Of a stretch of DNA of 64,000 bases, positions 1 to 9,453 are shown in pieces. Position 1 is the first letter of the stretch. The number at the start of each line of letters is the position of its first letter. The translations under genes were made by a program, and so were the position numbers. The notes beneath the pieces were generated by a model that saw only the letters and a program-made list of their open reading frames with translations, did no database searches and was not told the DNA's origin. This DNA is from Saccharicrinis sp963675435 (lineage in GTDB: Bacteria; Bacteroidota; Bacteroidia; Bacteroidales; Marinilabiliaceae): contig OY776216.1 in the NCBI GenBank assembly GCA_963675435.1, positions 1,364,001-1,428,000 of the forward strand. Direction: 5' to 3'.

Positions 1-2
1 AA

Positions 3-1013
3 GATGTAAATCAATATTTCAATCAAGATCGATTAATTGATGATATTGAAAATTTGCCTGATGTTAAAAATGCTTCAGGTAGGATTATAGTTTCTGCAAT
101 GGCAGCTTCTGCTGAAAAAGCAACAGGGATTCAAATGATTGGTGTTGATCCGGTTAAGGACTCTATGGTGGTTGATGTTTCAAAAAAAATAATTGAAGGA
201 AAGTGGTTTGATGGAATAAAACGAAATCCTGTAGTAATTGGGCAAAAATTAGCAGAACAATTAAAGCTAAAGTTGCGGTCCAAAATTATTTTGCGTTTTC
301 AGAATAGTAATGGTGATTTTACAGGAGGAGCTTTTCGCATTGCAGGAATATTTAAAACCAACAATACAGGTTATGACGAAGGTAATTTGTTTGTAAAAAA
401 GGATGATCTTTCGTCATTGGTTGATTTACCAGAAGGAGCAATTCATGAAGTTGTTATCAGATGTTCTGACCCTACAATTGTTGATAATGTTAAGAGCCAG
501 ATAAAAGTTTTAGCGGAAGATCTTCAGGTAGAATCGTGGAAAGAAATATCGCCGGAGTTGGGTTATCTGACCGAAACCATGAATGCTTACATGTATGTTT
601 TTGTGGCTGTTATATTGTTGGCTTTAGGATTTAGCATCGTAAACACAATGTTGATGGTAGTGATGGAACGAGTGCATGAACTAGGTATGTTAATGGCCGT
701 AGGAATGAGTAGCAAACAAATATTTTCTATGATAGTATTTGAAACTTTATTTTTGTCATTATTTGGTGGTTTTATAGGTATTTCTATAGGAGTGTTTACA
801 ACGCGGTTAACAGCTCAAACCGGAATCGATTTATCCATGTGGGCAGAAGGACTTTCAGAAATGGGCTATGCCAGTATTATTTATCCAGAATATAATTTGC
901 AAATGATATTATCTGTATCAGTTTTAGTTATTGTTACTGGACTTATATCTGCAATTTATCCTGCTTGGAAAGCTCTAAAATTACACCCTTCGCAAGCACT
1001 TCAATCGGTTTAA
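3..1013 (+). CDS. ABC transporter permease, FtsX/LolC-MacB type (5' partial)
   Basis: The reading frame is open from base 3, before the first possible start, so the gene begins outside the window. The visible part is a periplasmic MacB/LolC-like domain followed by three membrane helices. The first is around nt 590-680, the second around 735-810, and the last is close to the C-terminus, which ends YPAWKALKLHPSQALQSV. The closing 'P..AL....P..AL' stretch is typical of FtsX-family permeases. The ATPase starts 19 bp downstream, so the two form one transporter. LolC/MacB-type permeases either extract lipoproteins from the inner membrane or power export through mechanotransmission. Which of these applies here cannot be read from the sequence. 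Family assignment is secure; substrate is unknown. Confidence 0.9.
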   Translation, partial: DVNQYFNQDRLIDDIENLPDVKNASGRIIVSAMAASAEKATGIQMIGVDPVKDSMVVDVSKKIIEGKWFDGIKRNPVVIGQKLAEQLKLKLRSKIILRFQNSNGDFTGGAFRIAGIFKTNNTGYDEGNLFVKKDDLSSLVDLPEGAIHEVVIRCSDPTIVDNVKSQIKVLAEDLQVESWKEISPELGYLTETMNAYMYVFVAVILLALGFSIVNTMLMVVMERVHELGMLMAVGMSSKQIFSMIVFETLFLSLFGGFIGISIGVFTTRLTAQTGIDLSMWAEGLSEMGYASIIYPEYNLQMILSVSVLVIVTGLISAIYPAWKALKLHPSQALQSV

Positions 1014-1032
1014 AACGTAAAATGATTTTGTT

Positions 1033-1719
1033 ATGGCTATAATTGAAATTAAAAATTTAGAAAAAATATACAATCCTAAACATATACCTGTTAAAGCATT
1101 AAATGGAATTGATATAAGTTTTAAAGAAGGTGAATTTACAGCTTTGGTTGCACCTTCAGGAGCAGGTAAAACTACATTTTTAAATATGCTGGGAGGATTA
1201 GATGAACCAACAAGTGGAACAATAGAAATTAATGGAATTAGAATTGATAATTTATCTGCTTCAGAAAAAACAAAGTTCAGGTTACGAAATATTGGATTTG
1301 TATTTCAGGCATATAACTTGATTCCGGTATTAACAGCAGCCGAGAATATAGAGTTTATTATGGAACTACAGGGGATAAGTAAAAAGCAAAGGGCACAACG
1401 AAGTAAGGAACTTTTAGATGCTGTAGGTATTTCAGACAAAGCAAATATTCGTCCAATGCAGTTGAGTGGAGGGCAGCAGCAAAGGGTTGCAGTAGCAAGA
1501 GCTTTGGCTTCTAAACCTAAGTTTGTATTAGCAGACGAACCAACAGCAAACTTGGATTCTAAGTCAACAGAAAATTTGTTAGATATTATGCTGCAATTAA
1601 ATAAAAAGGAAAATATTACTTTTATTTTTGCTACTCATGATGCCCGCGTGGTTAAAAAGGCAAGGAGAGTTATTACATTTGAGGATGGAAAAGTAATTAA
1701 AGATGAGAATTTTGAATAA
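1033..1719 (+). CDS. ABC transporter ATP-binding protein, LolD/MacB-like
   Basis: This is a 228-residue ATPase with Walker A at residues 40-48 (APSGAGKTT), the Q-loop near residue 92, the signature LSGGQ at 144-148 and Walker B followed by DEPTANLD. Length and motifs fit the LolD/MacB/FtsE class, which drives permeases with an extracytoplasmic domain. It follows its permease closely. Its 3' end overlaps the next gene by 17 bp, which suggests translational coupling of ATPase and outer-membrane protein. The overlap supports a three-gene export unit, but the cargo is not known. Confidence 0.93.
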   Translation: MAIIEIKNLEKIYNPKHIPVKALNGIDISFKEGEFTALVAPSGAGKTTFLNMLGGLDEPTSGTIEINGIRIDNLSASEKTKFRLRNIGFVFQAYNLIPVLTAAENIEFIMELQGISKKQRAQRSKELLDAVGISDKANIRPMQLSGGQQQRVAVARALASKPKFVLADEPTANLDSKSTENLLDIMLQLNKKENITFIFATHDARVVKKARRVITFEDGKVIKDENFE

Positions 1720-2851
1720 GCAATTTAGTATATTTATATTATTAATATTAACGATTAGTGGTAATGTTTATTCTCAGGAAGAATTGGATTTTTCAGGCTA
1801 TGTTTCATTAATGCCATCCTTGAATTATAATAATCAATCCAAAGAAACTGTATTTGATAATTTGATTCATAACAGGATTAACTTAAATTATCAGATTAGT
1901 GAAAAGTTTAATTCGAAAATCAGTTTTCGGAATAGAATATTTTGGGGAGAAACAATAAAGTCGATGCCAACCTTTAAATATATTATTTCAAATGATCCGG
2001 GGTGGCTCGATATGAGTTTTAACTGGGAGTCGAGAAGTAATTATATTTTAAATACTAATGTGGATAGATTGTGGCTGGAGTATATAAGTGGAAACTTTCA
2101 GTTGAAGATTGGTAGGCAACGAGTCAACTGGAGTAAAACAATGGTTTGGAATCCCAATGATATTTTTAATTCTTATTCCTATTTTGATTTTGACTATCCG
2201 GAGCGTCCAGGGATGGATGGTGTAAGAATACAGTATTATACAGGTGTTGCATCAAGTATTGAAGCAGTTGTTAAAATCAATAGCAATAGAGATGTAACTG
2301 CAGCAGCCAAGTATGCAACAACAATAAAGGGATATGATGTGCAGTTAATAGCCGGAGAATTAGAGCAGAATGATTGGGTATTTGGTGGCGGTTATAGTGG
2401 AAGCTTGTTTAATGCAGGGTTCTATGGCGAAATTTCTTATTTAATGAATATAGATAATCAGGATGATGATGTATTGTTGGCTTCATTTGGAGCAAATTAT
2501 ATGTTCAAGAATTCATTGATGTTTACAACTGAGTATTTGTATTCGGACAATCAGAACGTTCAAGGTTTGGAGTATAATTTGTTGTTTTATATGCAATCAT
2601 CCGTAAAAAATCTTAGTATAGATCAAAATTCGTACGTTTTGTCATTATCGTGGCCTGTAAATCCTTTGCTAAATATATCTATGGCCTATATGGGATTTGG
2701 TTTTCCTGTATTCAAAAACTATTATGTTGGTCCAACTGTAGAGTATTCTATATCAGATAACCTTAACTTTTCAGTTGTTTCGCAATATTTTTCTTTTGCC
2801 AATGATAATAAATCAGTGGCAGCCTATCTGCGATTAAAATGGAATTTTTAG
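1703..2851 (+). CDS. Outer-membrane beta-barrel protein coupled to ABC exporter
   Basis: A 382-residue protein with a signal peptide (about 25 residues, ending VYSQ) is followed by alternating polar and aromatic strands and a C-terminal aromatic end (LKWNF), as in outer-membrane beta-barrels. The central segment GRQRVNWSKT with W.P.DIFN and DFDYPERPG resembles DUF1302/alginate-export-like barrels seen in Bacteroidota; this match is from memory. The start codon lies inside the preceding ATPase gene, so it is almost certainly co-expressed. A barrel attached to a LolCD-like pair could be an exit channel or a client of the transporter. Fold confidence is good; function is inferred from context. 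Confidence 0.75.
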   Translation: MRILNKQFSIFILLILTISGNVYSQEELDFSGYVSLMPSLNYNNQSKETVFDNLIHNRINLNYQISEKFNSKISFRNRIFWGETIKSMPTFKYIISNDPGWLDMSFNWESRSNYILNTNVDRLWLEYISGNFQLKIGRQRVNWSKTMVWNPNDIFNSYSYFDFDYPERPGMDGVRIQYYTGVASSIEAVVKINSNRDVTAAAKYATTIKGYDVQLIAGELEQNDWVFGGGYSGSLFNAGFYGEISYLMNIDNQDDDVLLASFGANYMFKNSLMFTTEYLYSDNQNVQGLEYNLLFYMQSSVKNLSIDQNSYVLSLSWPVNPLLNISMAYMGFGFPVFKNYYVGPTVEYSISDNLNFSVVSQYFSFANDNKSVAAYLRLKWNF

Positions 2852-2934
2852 TTAATTAGAATTCAATTATTTTCAGTTTACTTTTTTTGTATAAGTCGGA
2901 TGTCAATTTCTTACATATGGTCTAAATCCTTTGT

Positions 2935-2972
2935 GTGACAAGTGACATAAGTCCTTGTCACGCATTTGTCAC
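2935..2972. promoter_or_regulatory. Candidate operator: cluster of GTGACA half-sites
   Basis: A perfect inverted repeat, GTGACAAG at 2935-2942 and CTTGTCAC at 2954-2961, is accompanied by a second AGTGACA at 2941-2947 and a second TTGTCAC at 2966-2972. This gives two GTGACA hexamers on each strand within 38 bp. It lies in the 186-bp gap before a small membrane-protein gene and upstream of the MacB-type operon. Such clustering suggests a dimeric regulator site. No regulator is known for it here. Confidence 0.4.
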
Positions 2973-3037
2973 GTTAAATATATCTTAACTACGTTTTAAA
3001 ATACTTAATATTGTTATAGTTAAATCAATAGTTAAAT

Positions 3038-3280
3038 ATGTTTATGATGATTCTAAAAATAATATGTAGAATAATATTTTTTATCGTATTCATTTTCTTA
3101 GGAGCCTATTTTGTAGAATTTGTTATTTCTGCGAGTTATAAGTTTATGTTAACACGTTATGCATTGCCTAAAGTTGAATTTGATATTACATTGCTATCCT
3201 TTTTTATAAGTGCACTATTCCTATCTTTCTTGTCTATAATTTCTAATTACTGGAAAGTTTCAAACCTTGCCAAAATTTAA
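3038..3280 (+). CDS. Small membrane protein, unrecognised
   Basis: An 80-residue frame begins with ATG and is preceded by an A/T-rich stretch like other starts in the window. It encodes two strongly hydrophobic segments (residues about 5-30 and 50-68) joined by a short polar linker, so it would be a two-helix inner-membrane protein. I do not recognise a family. It sits alone between the GTGACA cluster and the 270-bp gap before the MacB-type operon. It could be a real small protein or a chance hydrophobic frame in A/T-rich DNA. Confidence 0.4.
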   Translation: MFMMILKIICRIIFFIVFIFLGAYFVEFVISASYKFMLTRYALPKVEFDITLLSFFISALFLSFLSIISNYWKVSNLAKI

Positions 3281-3550
3281 TAAAGCAACTTTATGTGTTA
3301 TTATAGAAGTTTTTTTGTACGTATATGAACAAAAAAAGCATTTTGCATCATCATCAATGATGTTTCTTCTTATTCTTTACATTTCTCTCCGAATAATTGT
3401 ACGTTATCGTACGCTTACTTTTCAATAATGAACACTTTGATTTCGATTTGTTTTATATAAAGGATTGGTAATTAAGATTATGTGTATTTTGGAACGGCGC
3501 TTGTAATGTTTGCTTCTGTCAATATATTATTAACCTTAAATTCTAAATAG

Positions 3551-4276
3551 GTGGGAAAAAGTGTCTTAAAAATAGAAACTCTGCATAAATCATACAGAAC
3601 AGGTTCAAATTCCCTTCATGTTCTTAAAGGTGTCGATATGGAGATTAAACAGGGAGAAATGGTCTCCATAATGGGAAGCTCCGGTTCAGGGAAATCTACA
3701 TTGTTAAATATTCTTGGAATATTAGATAACTATGATAAAGGGAGTTACTATTTAAATGATATCTTGATTCAAAAGATGAGTGAAAAAAAAGCAGCTCATT
3801 TCCGTAATCAATATATCGGTTTTATTTTCCAGTCATTTAATTTGATCTCATTTAAGAATGCAATGGAAAATGTGGCCTTACCTTTATATTATCAGGGTGT
3901 AAGTCGAAAAAAAAGAAATACTCTTGCACTCGAATATCTGGATCGCTTAGGATTAAAGGAGTGGGCAGAGCATTTGCCAAGTGAAATGTCTGGAGGGCAA
4001 AAACAACGTGTGGCAATTGCTCGTTCGTTAATTTCTAATCCCAAAGTAATTTTAGCCGATGAGCCAACAGGAGCTCTTGATACACAAACTTCATATGATG
4101 TGATGGACATACTTCAGGATGTAAATAAGAGTGGAATCACAGTTGTTATTGTTACGCACGAAAATGATATTGCAGAAAGAACCCAGCGAATTATCCGTCT
4201 GAAAGATGGTCTTATTGAATCAAACAACTTTGTTGCTGATTATAATACCATTAGCGAACCAATTATTCAAAGCTAA
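3551..4276 (+). CDS. ABC transporter ATP-binding protein, MacB type
   Basis: A 241-residue ATPase starts with GTG. Walker A is at residues 42-50 (GSSGSGKST), the signature is MSGGQKQ, and Walker B runs into LADEPTGALD, all characteristic of the MacB/LolD family. It is the first gene of a five-gene unit with two MacB-like permeases, a membrane-fusion adaptor and a TolC-like channel. Together these make a complete tripartite pump spanning both membranes. Family members export macrolides, peptides or toxins; the cargo here is unknown. The permease ATG at 4293 follows 16 bp after this stop. Confidence 0.93.
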   Translation: MGKSVLKIETLHKSYRTGSNSLHVLKGVDMEIKQGEMVSIMGSSGSGKSTLLNILGILDNYDKGSYYLNDILIQKMSEKKAAHFRNQYIGFIFQSFNLISFKNAMENVALPLYYQGVSRKKRNTLALEYLDRLGLKEWAEHLPSEMSGGQKQRVAIARSLISNPKVILADEPTGALDTQTSYDVMDILQDVNKSGITVVIVTHENDIAERTQRIIRLKDGLIESNNFVADYNTISEPIIQS

Positions 4277-4292
4277 TATAATTACAATTATT

Positions 4293-5534
4293 ATGTTCGA
4301 TAATATTCAAGAGATATTTTCAACGCTGAAGCAAAATAAATTACGGGCAATTATGACCGGATTTAGTGTAGCTTGGGGAATTTTTATGCTGATATTATTA
4401 CTTGGTTCAGGGAATGGTCTGCAAAATGGGATGGAAAACAATTTTAGAGGAACATCTAAAAATGCCTTATGGATATGGAGCAGAAGAACTCAGGTTGCTT
4501 ATGATGGCTTGAAAGCTGGCAGGCGCATCCAATTTAATAATCAGGATGTGACAGCATTAGATAGGAAATTTTCTGATGACTTTGATGACATCACAGGGAG
4601 ATACAGTATAGGAGGTGAAGCAAGTTTTACATACGATAATGAATATGGTACATTTAGGGTTGAAGGGGTAAACCCAACTTTCAAAAAAATATCTATCATG
4701 AACCACACAGATGGTAGATTTATTAATGATTTAGATATTCAGGAATACAGAAAAGTAGTAGTAATTTCTGATCCCGTTGAAAAAGCATTATTTAAAGACT
4801 CTACTTCAATTGGTCATTATGTGAAAATTAATAAAGTTCCATTCTTAGTTGTTGGGACTTTTGAAGATCTGGAAAATAAAGAAAGAAAAAAAGCCTATAT
4901 ACCACTAAGTACATCACAAAGAGTGTTTAATGGGAATAATAAGTTGAGTGAAATTGCTATTGCAACTAATGCACTTACTGTTGAAGAAAATAAAAAGATA
5001 GAAGAGAATGTCAGATTACTTTTGGCTGAACGTCACAAAGTTTCACCAGAAGACAAGCAAGCACTTGGAGTATGGAATACATTAGAACATTTTAAGCAGT
5101 CTCAGGGTATATTTGCAGGCATCAGAATATTTATTTGGGTAATTGGTGTAATGACCATTATTGCCGGTATTGTAGGAGTTAGTAACATCATGATAATATT
5201 AGTTAAGGAAAGAACTAAAGAAATTGGTGTACGCAAGGCAATAGGTGCAACTCCGTTATCTGTGATTAGGTTAGTGCTTTCGGAATCTATTTTCATTACT
5301 GCATTTTCCGGATTCTTTGGGCTTGTAGCTGGTATGGGACTGTTATCTATCGTATCCATGGCGTTAGAGCAGGCTGGTTCGCAGGTAGAACGAGCATTCT
5401 GGAATCCTTCTGCTGATTTAGGTGTAGCCTTATGGGCTTTGGCTATTTTAATTATAGCAGGGTTAATTGCTGGCTATGTTCCTGCCAGAAAGGCTTCTGC
5501 TATACGACCAATCGAAGCATTACATGATGATTAA
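4293..5534 (+). CDS. ABC transporter permease, MacB type (first of two)
   Basis: This 413-residue protein has the MacB layout. An N-terminal helix follows a short cytoplasmic start (MFDNIQEIFSTLKQNKLRAI), then a large periplasmic domain, then three C-terminal helices with the conserved VKERTKEIGVRKAIGA loop and a closing PARKASAIRPIEAL. I chose the ATG at 4293 over an upstream in-frame codon at 4206 because the upstream extension would overlap the ATPase gene and family members begin near MFD. It is paired with a second, homologous permease directly downstream, suggesting a heterodimeric transporter. Confidence 0.92.
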   Translation: MFDNIQEIFSTLKQNKLRAIMTGFSVAWGIFMLILLLGSGNGLQNGMENNFRGTSKNALWIWSRRTQVAYDGLKAGRRIQFNNQDVTALDRKFSDDFDDITGRYSIGGEASFTYDNEYGTFRVEGVNPTFKKISIMNHTDGRFINDLDIQEYRKVVVISDPVEKALFKDSTSIGHYVKINKVPFLVVGTFEDLENKERKKAYIPLSTSQRVFNGNNKLSEIAIATNALTVEENKKIEENVRLLLAERHKVSPEDKQALGVWNTLEHFKQSQGIFAGIRIFIWVIGVMTIIAGIVGVSNIMIILVKERTKEIGVRKAIGATPLSVIRLVLSESIFITAFSGFFGLVAGMGLLSIVSMALEQAGSQVERAFWNPSADLGVALWALAILIIAGLIAGYVPARKASAIRPIEALHDD

Positions 5535-5558
5535 TGTTGAATTTAAAATGATATTATA

Positions 5559-6839
5559 GTGTTTGACAGAGACAGATGGCAGGAAATATTCAATGCCATA
5601 AAACAGAACAAACTAAGGAGTATTTTAACTGCTTTTGGTGTTTTTTGGGCCATATTTATGCTTGTTGTTATGACAGGAGCAGGTAATGGTTTAAAAAATG
5701 GAATTACCGATGGACTGAAAGATTTTGCCACGAATAGTGCTTTCATGTGGTCAGAAAAGACAACAATTGCCTACGAAGGTTATAATAGAGGAAGATACTG
5801 GTATGTTAATAATCAGGATATTCAGGCTATTAAAGATCAAGTACCAGAGATTGGTGTGATATCACCCAGATTAAATGGATGGAATTTACGAGATGGAGAA
5901 AATATTGTAAGAGGAAAGAAATCCGGAGCTTTTAATGTTATGGGAGACTATCCAACTTACAGAAAAATAGATCCCTGTACGATGTTGTGGGGACGATATA
6001 TTAATGACGAAGATATTAAGCATAGAAGGAAAGTATGTATTGTTGGCGAGAAGGTATATGAGGTTATGTTTGATAAGGATGAAGATCCTGTTGGTAAGTA
6101 CATCAGAGTATGTGGAGTATACTTTATGGTTGTAGGTGTTTTCCAATCCAATAATCCTAACATTAATATAGGAAGTAATAAAAAAGAAACAGTTTATCTT
6201 CCTTTTACAAGTATGCAGCAAACGTTTAATTATGGTGACCAGGTACACTTTTTTGGATTCACTGCAAAAGAAGGTGTACCAGTAAAAAATGTACTAGATA
6301 AAATCGTTCCGATTCTGCATAAAAACCACAAGATTTCACCAGATGATCATGAGGCATTAGGAAAAGTGGATATTGAAAATGAGATTAAAACCATGTTTTA
6401 TGTTTTTCTGGGTATTAATATTCTAATATGGGTTGTGGGTATAGGAACATTGATTGCTGGAGTAGTAGGAATTAGTAATATTATGCTGGTTATTATTAGG
6501 GAACGTACCAAAGAGATTGGTGTACAAAGAGCCATAGGTGCAAAACCAACAGTTATAATAGGTCAAATATTAACAGAATCAGTGTTTTTAACCACAATTG
6601 CCGGGTTTTTGGGATTGGCCTTAGGCACATTTGTTCTTTATCTGGTAGATATGGCAGTAGATGCCTCACGAGCAACAGCGACAACAGATGATGCCACTTT
6701 TTTTCTAAATCCGGAGATTGGTTTACAGATCGCAGTTTCTGCATTATTGATGCTCCTAGTTGCTGGATTTATTGCTGGATTGATTCCTGCTCTAAAAGCA
6801 ATTAAAATTAAACCGATAGAAGCCTTAAGGCATGAATAA
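5559..6839 (+). CDS. ABC transporter permease, MacB type (second of two)
   Basis: A 426-residue paralogue of the preceding permease, starting with GTG (VFDRDRWQEIFNAIKQNKLRSI). It has the same N-terminal helix, periplasmic domain and three C-terminal helices, and the loop IRERTKEIGVQRAIGAKP. The nearby ATG at 5548 is followed by a stop after three codons, which leaves GTG as the start. Two different permeases with one ATPase imply a heterodimer. The adaptor gene follows after 50 bp. Confidence 0.92.
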   Translation: MFDRDRWQEIFNAIKQNKLRSILTAFGVFWAIFMLVVMTGAGNGLKNGITDGLKDFATNSAFMWSEKTTIAYEGYNRGRYWYVNNQDIQAIKDQVPEIGVISPRLNGWNLRDGENIVRGKKSGAFNVMGDYPTYRKIDPCTMLWGRYINDEDIKHRRKVCIVGEKVYEVMFDKDEDPVGKYIRVCGVYFMVVGVFQSNNPNINIGSNKKETVYLPFTSMQQTFNYGDQVHFFGFTAKEGVPVKNVLDKIVPILHKNHKISPDDHEALGKVDIENEIKTMFYVFLGINILIWVVGIGTLIAGVVGISNIMLVIIRERTKEIGVQRAIGAKPTVIIGQILTESVFLTTIAGFLGLALGTFVLYLVDMAVDASRATATTDDATFFLNPEIGLQIAVSALLMLLVAGFIAGLIPALKAIKIKPIEALRHE

Positions 6840-6889
6840 TTAAGTGTTTAAGAAATAGTCATTAACGATAAAATCTAAAAAATAAACAA

Positions 6890-7972
6890 ATGAAGAAGTT
6901 TTTTAAAATAGTATTAGGTCTACTTATGGTTGCAATTTTTGCATGGGTAGTATTTTATCTATATCACCAGAGTAAGAAGTCTCCTGTCATATTTCAAACA
7001 GAATCACCTAAAGTTACAGATATTGTAAAGAAAACAGTTGCCACAGGATCTGTTGTTCCTCGTCAGGAAATTGAAATTAAGCCTCAGGAATCGGGAATTA
7101 TTACTGAGATCTATGCAGAACCAGGAGATAACTTGAAAAAAGGTGATTTAATTGCCAAAATTCAAATTATTCCTGAGATGGTTCAGGTTAATAATGCAGA
7201 AAGTCAATTAGAAAAAGCACAGATCAGATTTAAAAATGCAGAGCTTGAGTTTAATAGAAAGAAAGAATTGTATAAAAGTGGTGTAATTGCTGAGTCTGTT
7301 TACCTTGAAGAACAAATGGCTTACGATAATGCAAAAGTTGATTTACAAGCTGCAGATAATAATCTTCAACTAATTAAAGAAGGTGTTACAAAAAAAATGG
7401 GTGCTCACACAAATACTATAATCAAAGCTACAATTGATGGAATGGTGCTTGATGTTCCTGTTGAAGTTGGTAATTCTGTAATCAAAAGTAATACCTTTAA
7501 TGATGGAACTACAGTAGCTATTTTGGCAGATATGGGTGAAATGATTTTTGAAGGAAAAGTAGATGAAACAGAGGTGGGTAAAATTAAGGAAGGAATGGAT
7601 TTGGTTTTGTCTATTGGAGCAATCGAAAATGAAAAATTTGATGCAAAATTAGAATATATTTCACCTAAAGGAGTAGAGGAGAATGGAGCAATTCAGTTTG
7701 AAATTAAAGCTGATGTTAACTTAAAAGATGGTCAGTTTATCAGAGCTGGATATAGTGCAAATGCAGATATTGTTTTAGATAAAAGAGATAGTGTTTTAGC
7801 AATAAATGAAAAATTGCTCCAATTTAGTAATGATACAGCATTTATCGAAGTGGAAGTTGCAGATCAGATTTTTGAAAAGAAACATATTGAGACTGGACTT
7901 TCAGATGGAATTCAGATTGAAGTTAAGCAAGGATTAACTAAAGATGATAAAATAAAAGTTCCACAATCTTAA
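6890..7972 (+). CDS. Membrane-fusion adaptor (MacA/HlyD-like periplasmic subunit)
   Basis: A 360-residue protein has an N-terminal membrane anchor (residues about 5-25). A biotinyl/lipoyl-like half follows (KPQESGIITEIYAEPGDNLKK), then a helical hairpin of heptad-like sequence (about residues 95-155), the second lipoyl half and beta-barrel regions. This is the standard adaptor architecture linking a MacB permease to a TolC channel. It is encoded between those two partners. No unusual feature was seen. Confidence 0.9.
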   Translation: MKKFFKIVLGLLMVAIFAWVVFYLYHQSKKSPVIFQTESPKVTDIVKKTVATGSVVPRQEIEIKPQESGIITEIYAEPGDNLKKGDLIAKIQIIPEMVQVNNAESQLEKAQIRFKNAELEFNRKKELYKSGVIAESVYLEEQMAYDNAKVDLQAADNNLQLIKEGVTKKMGAHTNTIIKATIDGMVLDVPVEVGNSVIKSNTFNDGTTVAILADMGEMIFEGKVDETEVGKIKEGMDLVLSIGAIENEKFDAKLEYISPKGVEENGAIQFEIKADVNLKDGQFIRAGYSANADIVLDKRDSVLAINEKLLQFSNDTAFIEVEVADQIFEKKHIETGLSDGIQIEVKQGLTKDDKIKVPQS

Positions 7973-8004
7973 GGATAATTAGTTAATTTAATGCGGAAAT
8001 AATA

Positions 8005-9366
8005 ATGCTTAATAAAATTCAAATGTTACGAAAAAATATTTCAATCATTTTATGTCTTTTAAGTATCAGCTTTGTTAGTGCAAAAGCACAAGATGTATGG
8101 AGCCTTGAGAAATGCATCACTCATGCATTCGACAATAATTTAACCATAAAAAGACAAGAGATAAGTGTTGAAGTTCAGAAAAATGAGTTAATGCAGAATA
8201 AACTCAACCGACTTCCGGAATTAAATGCTAGTTCAAATTATGGATTTAATTTCGGTGAAACAGGTGTTAGAGATGGAAACGATTACGTTTTTACTACCGA
8301 TCCAATTCATAGTTTATCTTTAAGAGTAGGAGGTTCAGTGCCTGTATTTAATGGTTTTTCTCAGAAAAACACCATAAAAAAAAGTAAAAAGGATTTATTG
8401 TCTTTACAGGCTGAAACAGAACGTATCCGTAATGATATTTCTTTACAGATTACCAGTTATTATTTGCAGGTATTATTTGATAAAGAATTGCTTCATGTTT
8501 CAAAAGAACAATATGATGTAAGTAAGCAACAGGTAGATCGAACAAAGAAGCTTGTTGATGCCGGAAGCCAGGCCATGGGTAGTTATCTTGAGATAAAGTC
8601 GCAAGCAGCAAAAGAAGCTTTAAATGTAACTCAGCAAGAAAATAGTTTGGCACTTTCGTTATTAAACCTGGCACAGCTACTAGACCTTGAAGATGTTTCG
8701 AATTTTGATATTGTTTCCCCCGAGATACCTGCTGTTGAACAAGTAAATCTTGAAAACCCCAAAAGTGTATTTAATACAGCAATAGGTATTATGCCTCAAA
8801 TTAAAGCTTCTCAATATAGTCTTGAAAGTAAAGAGTTGGATGTGGAAATAGCAAAGAGTGGTTATTTGCCTAGCCTTAGCTTAAATTATAGCTTTACAAG
8901 CAATGGTAACTGGTACTTAAATGACAAATACGATTATAACCGACCATTCTCTGATCAGTTTAGTGATAATAAAAACACTTATATGGGAGCTACTTTGAGC
9001 ATTCCTATTTTCAATAAATTTCAAACCCGGAATCGTGTTAAAGTAGCTAAGGTAGGTGTATTGGATGCTCAATATTCTTTAGCACAACAAAAACTTGATT
9101 TAAGAAAAGAAATACAGCAAGCATATGCTGATGCATTAGCAGCATACAATAATTATTTATCTAGTAATGAAGCTGTAGAATCATACAAAGAATCGTTTAG
9201 ATATACAGAACAAAAATTTAATGTAGGGCTTGTTAATTCAGTAGACTACAATGTTGCTAAAACAGATTTTATTCGAGCTCAATCAGATTTACTACAAGCA
9301 AAATACTCATATATACTTCGAATTAAAATACTCGACTTTTATAAAGGAATACCAATAGCTCTGTAG
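8005..9366 (+). CDS. TolC-family outer-membrane efflux channel
   Basis: A 453-residue protein has a signal peptide ending near SAKAQ, then the WSLEKCITHAFDNNLTIKRQ opening typical of outer-membrane efflux proteins. Two internally similar helical-barrel repeats follow, the second around residues 250-440. The ATG at 8005 gives a long n-region; ATG at 8023 (MLRKNI) is an alternative start with a more normal signal peptide. It is the last gene of the tripartite pump unit and is followed by a strong terminator. Confidence 0.92.
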   Translation: MLNKIQMLRKNISIILCLLSISFVSAKAQDVWSLEKCITHAFDNNLTIKRQEISVEVQKNELMQNKLNRLPELNASSNYGFNFGETGVRDGNDYVFTTDPIHSLSLRVGGSVPVFNGFSQKNTIKKSKKDLLSLQAETERIRNDISLQITSYYLQVLFDKELLHVSKEQYDVSKQQVDRTKKLVDAGSQAMGSYLEIKSQAAKEALNVTQQENSLALSLLNLAQLLDLEDVSNFDIVSPEIPAVEQVNLENPKSVFNTAIGIMPQIKASQYSLESKELDVEIAKSGYLPSLSLNYSFTSNGNWYLNDKYDYNRPFSDQFSDNKNTYMGATLSIPIFNKFQTRNRVKVAKVGVLDAQYSLAQQKLDLRKEIQQAYADALAAYNNYLSSNEAVESYKESFRYTEQKFNVGLVNSVDYNVAKTDFIRAQSDLLQAKYSYILRIKILDFYKGIPIAL

Positions 9367-9381
9367 TTTGATAGAAAGTGG

Positions 9382-9419
9382 AAAGCCCGTTTTTCAAATT
9401 CTGAAAACGGGCTTTTTCG
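9382..9419 (+). terminator. Intrinsic terminator after the efflux operon
   Basis: A 12-bp perfect stem, AAAGCCCGTTTT at 9382-9393 and AAAACGGGCTTT at 9404-9415, ends in a run of T. It lies 15 bp after the TolC-like gene and may also serve the convergent gene. Confidence 0.88.
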
Positions 9420-9453
9420 TATAAACAATTATAAAAATAGTAAAGTGTCTAAA

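Noticed and set aside
5886..6248. Antisense 120-codon frame inside the second MacB permease
   Set aside because: It is the complement of a conserved coding sequence with clear family motifs on the plus strand.
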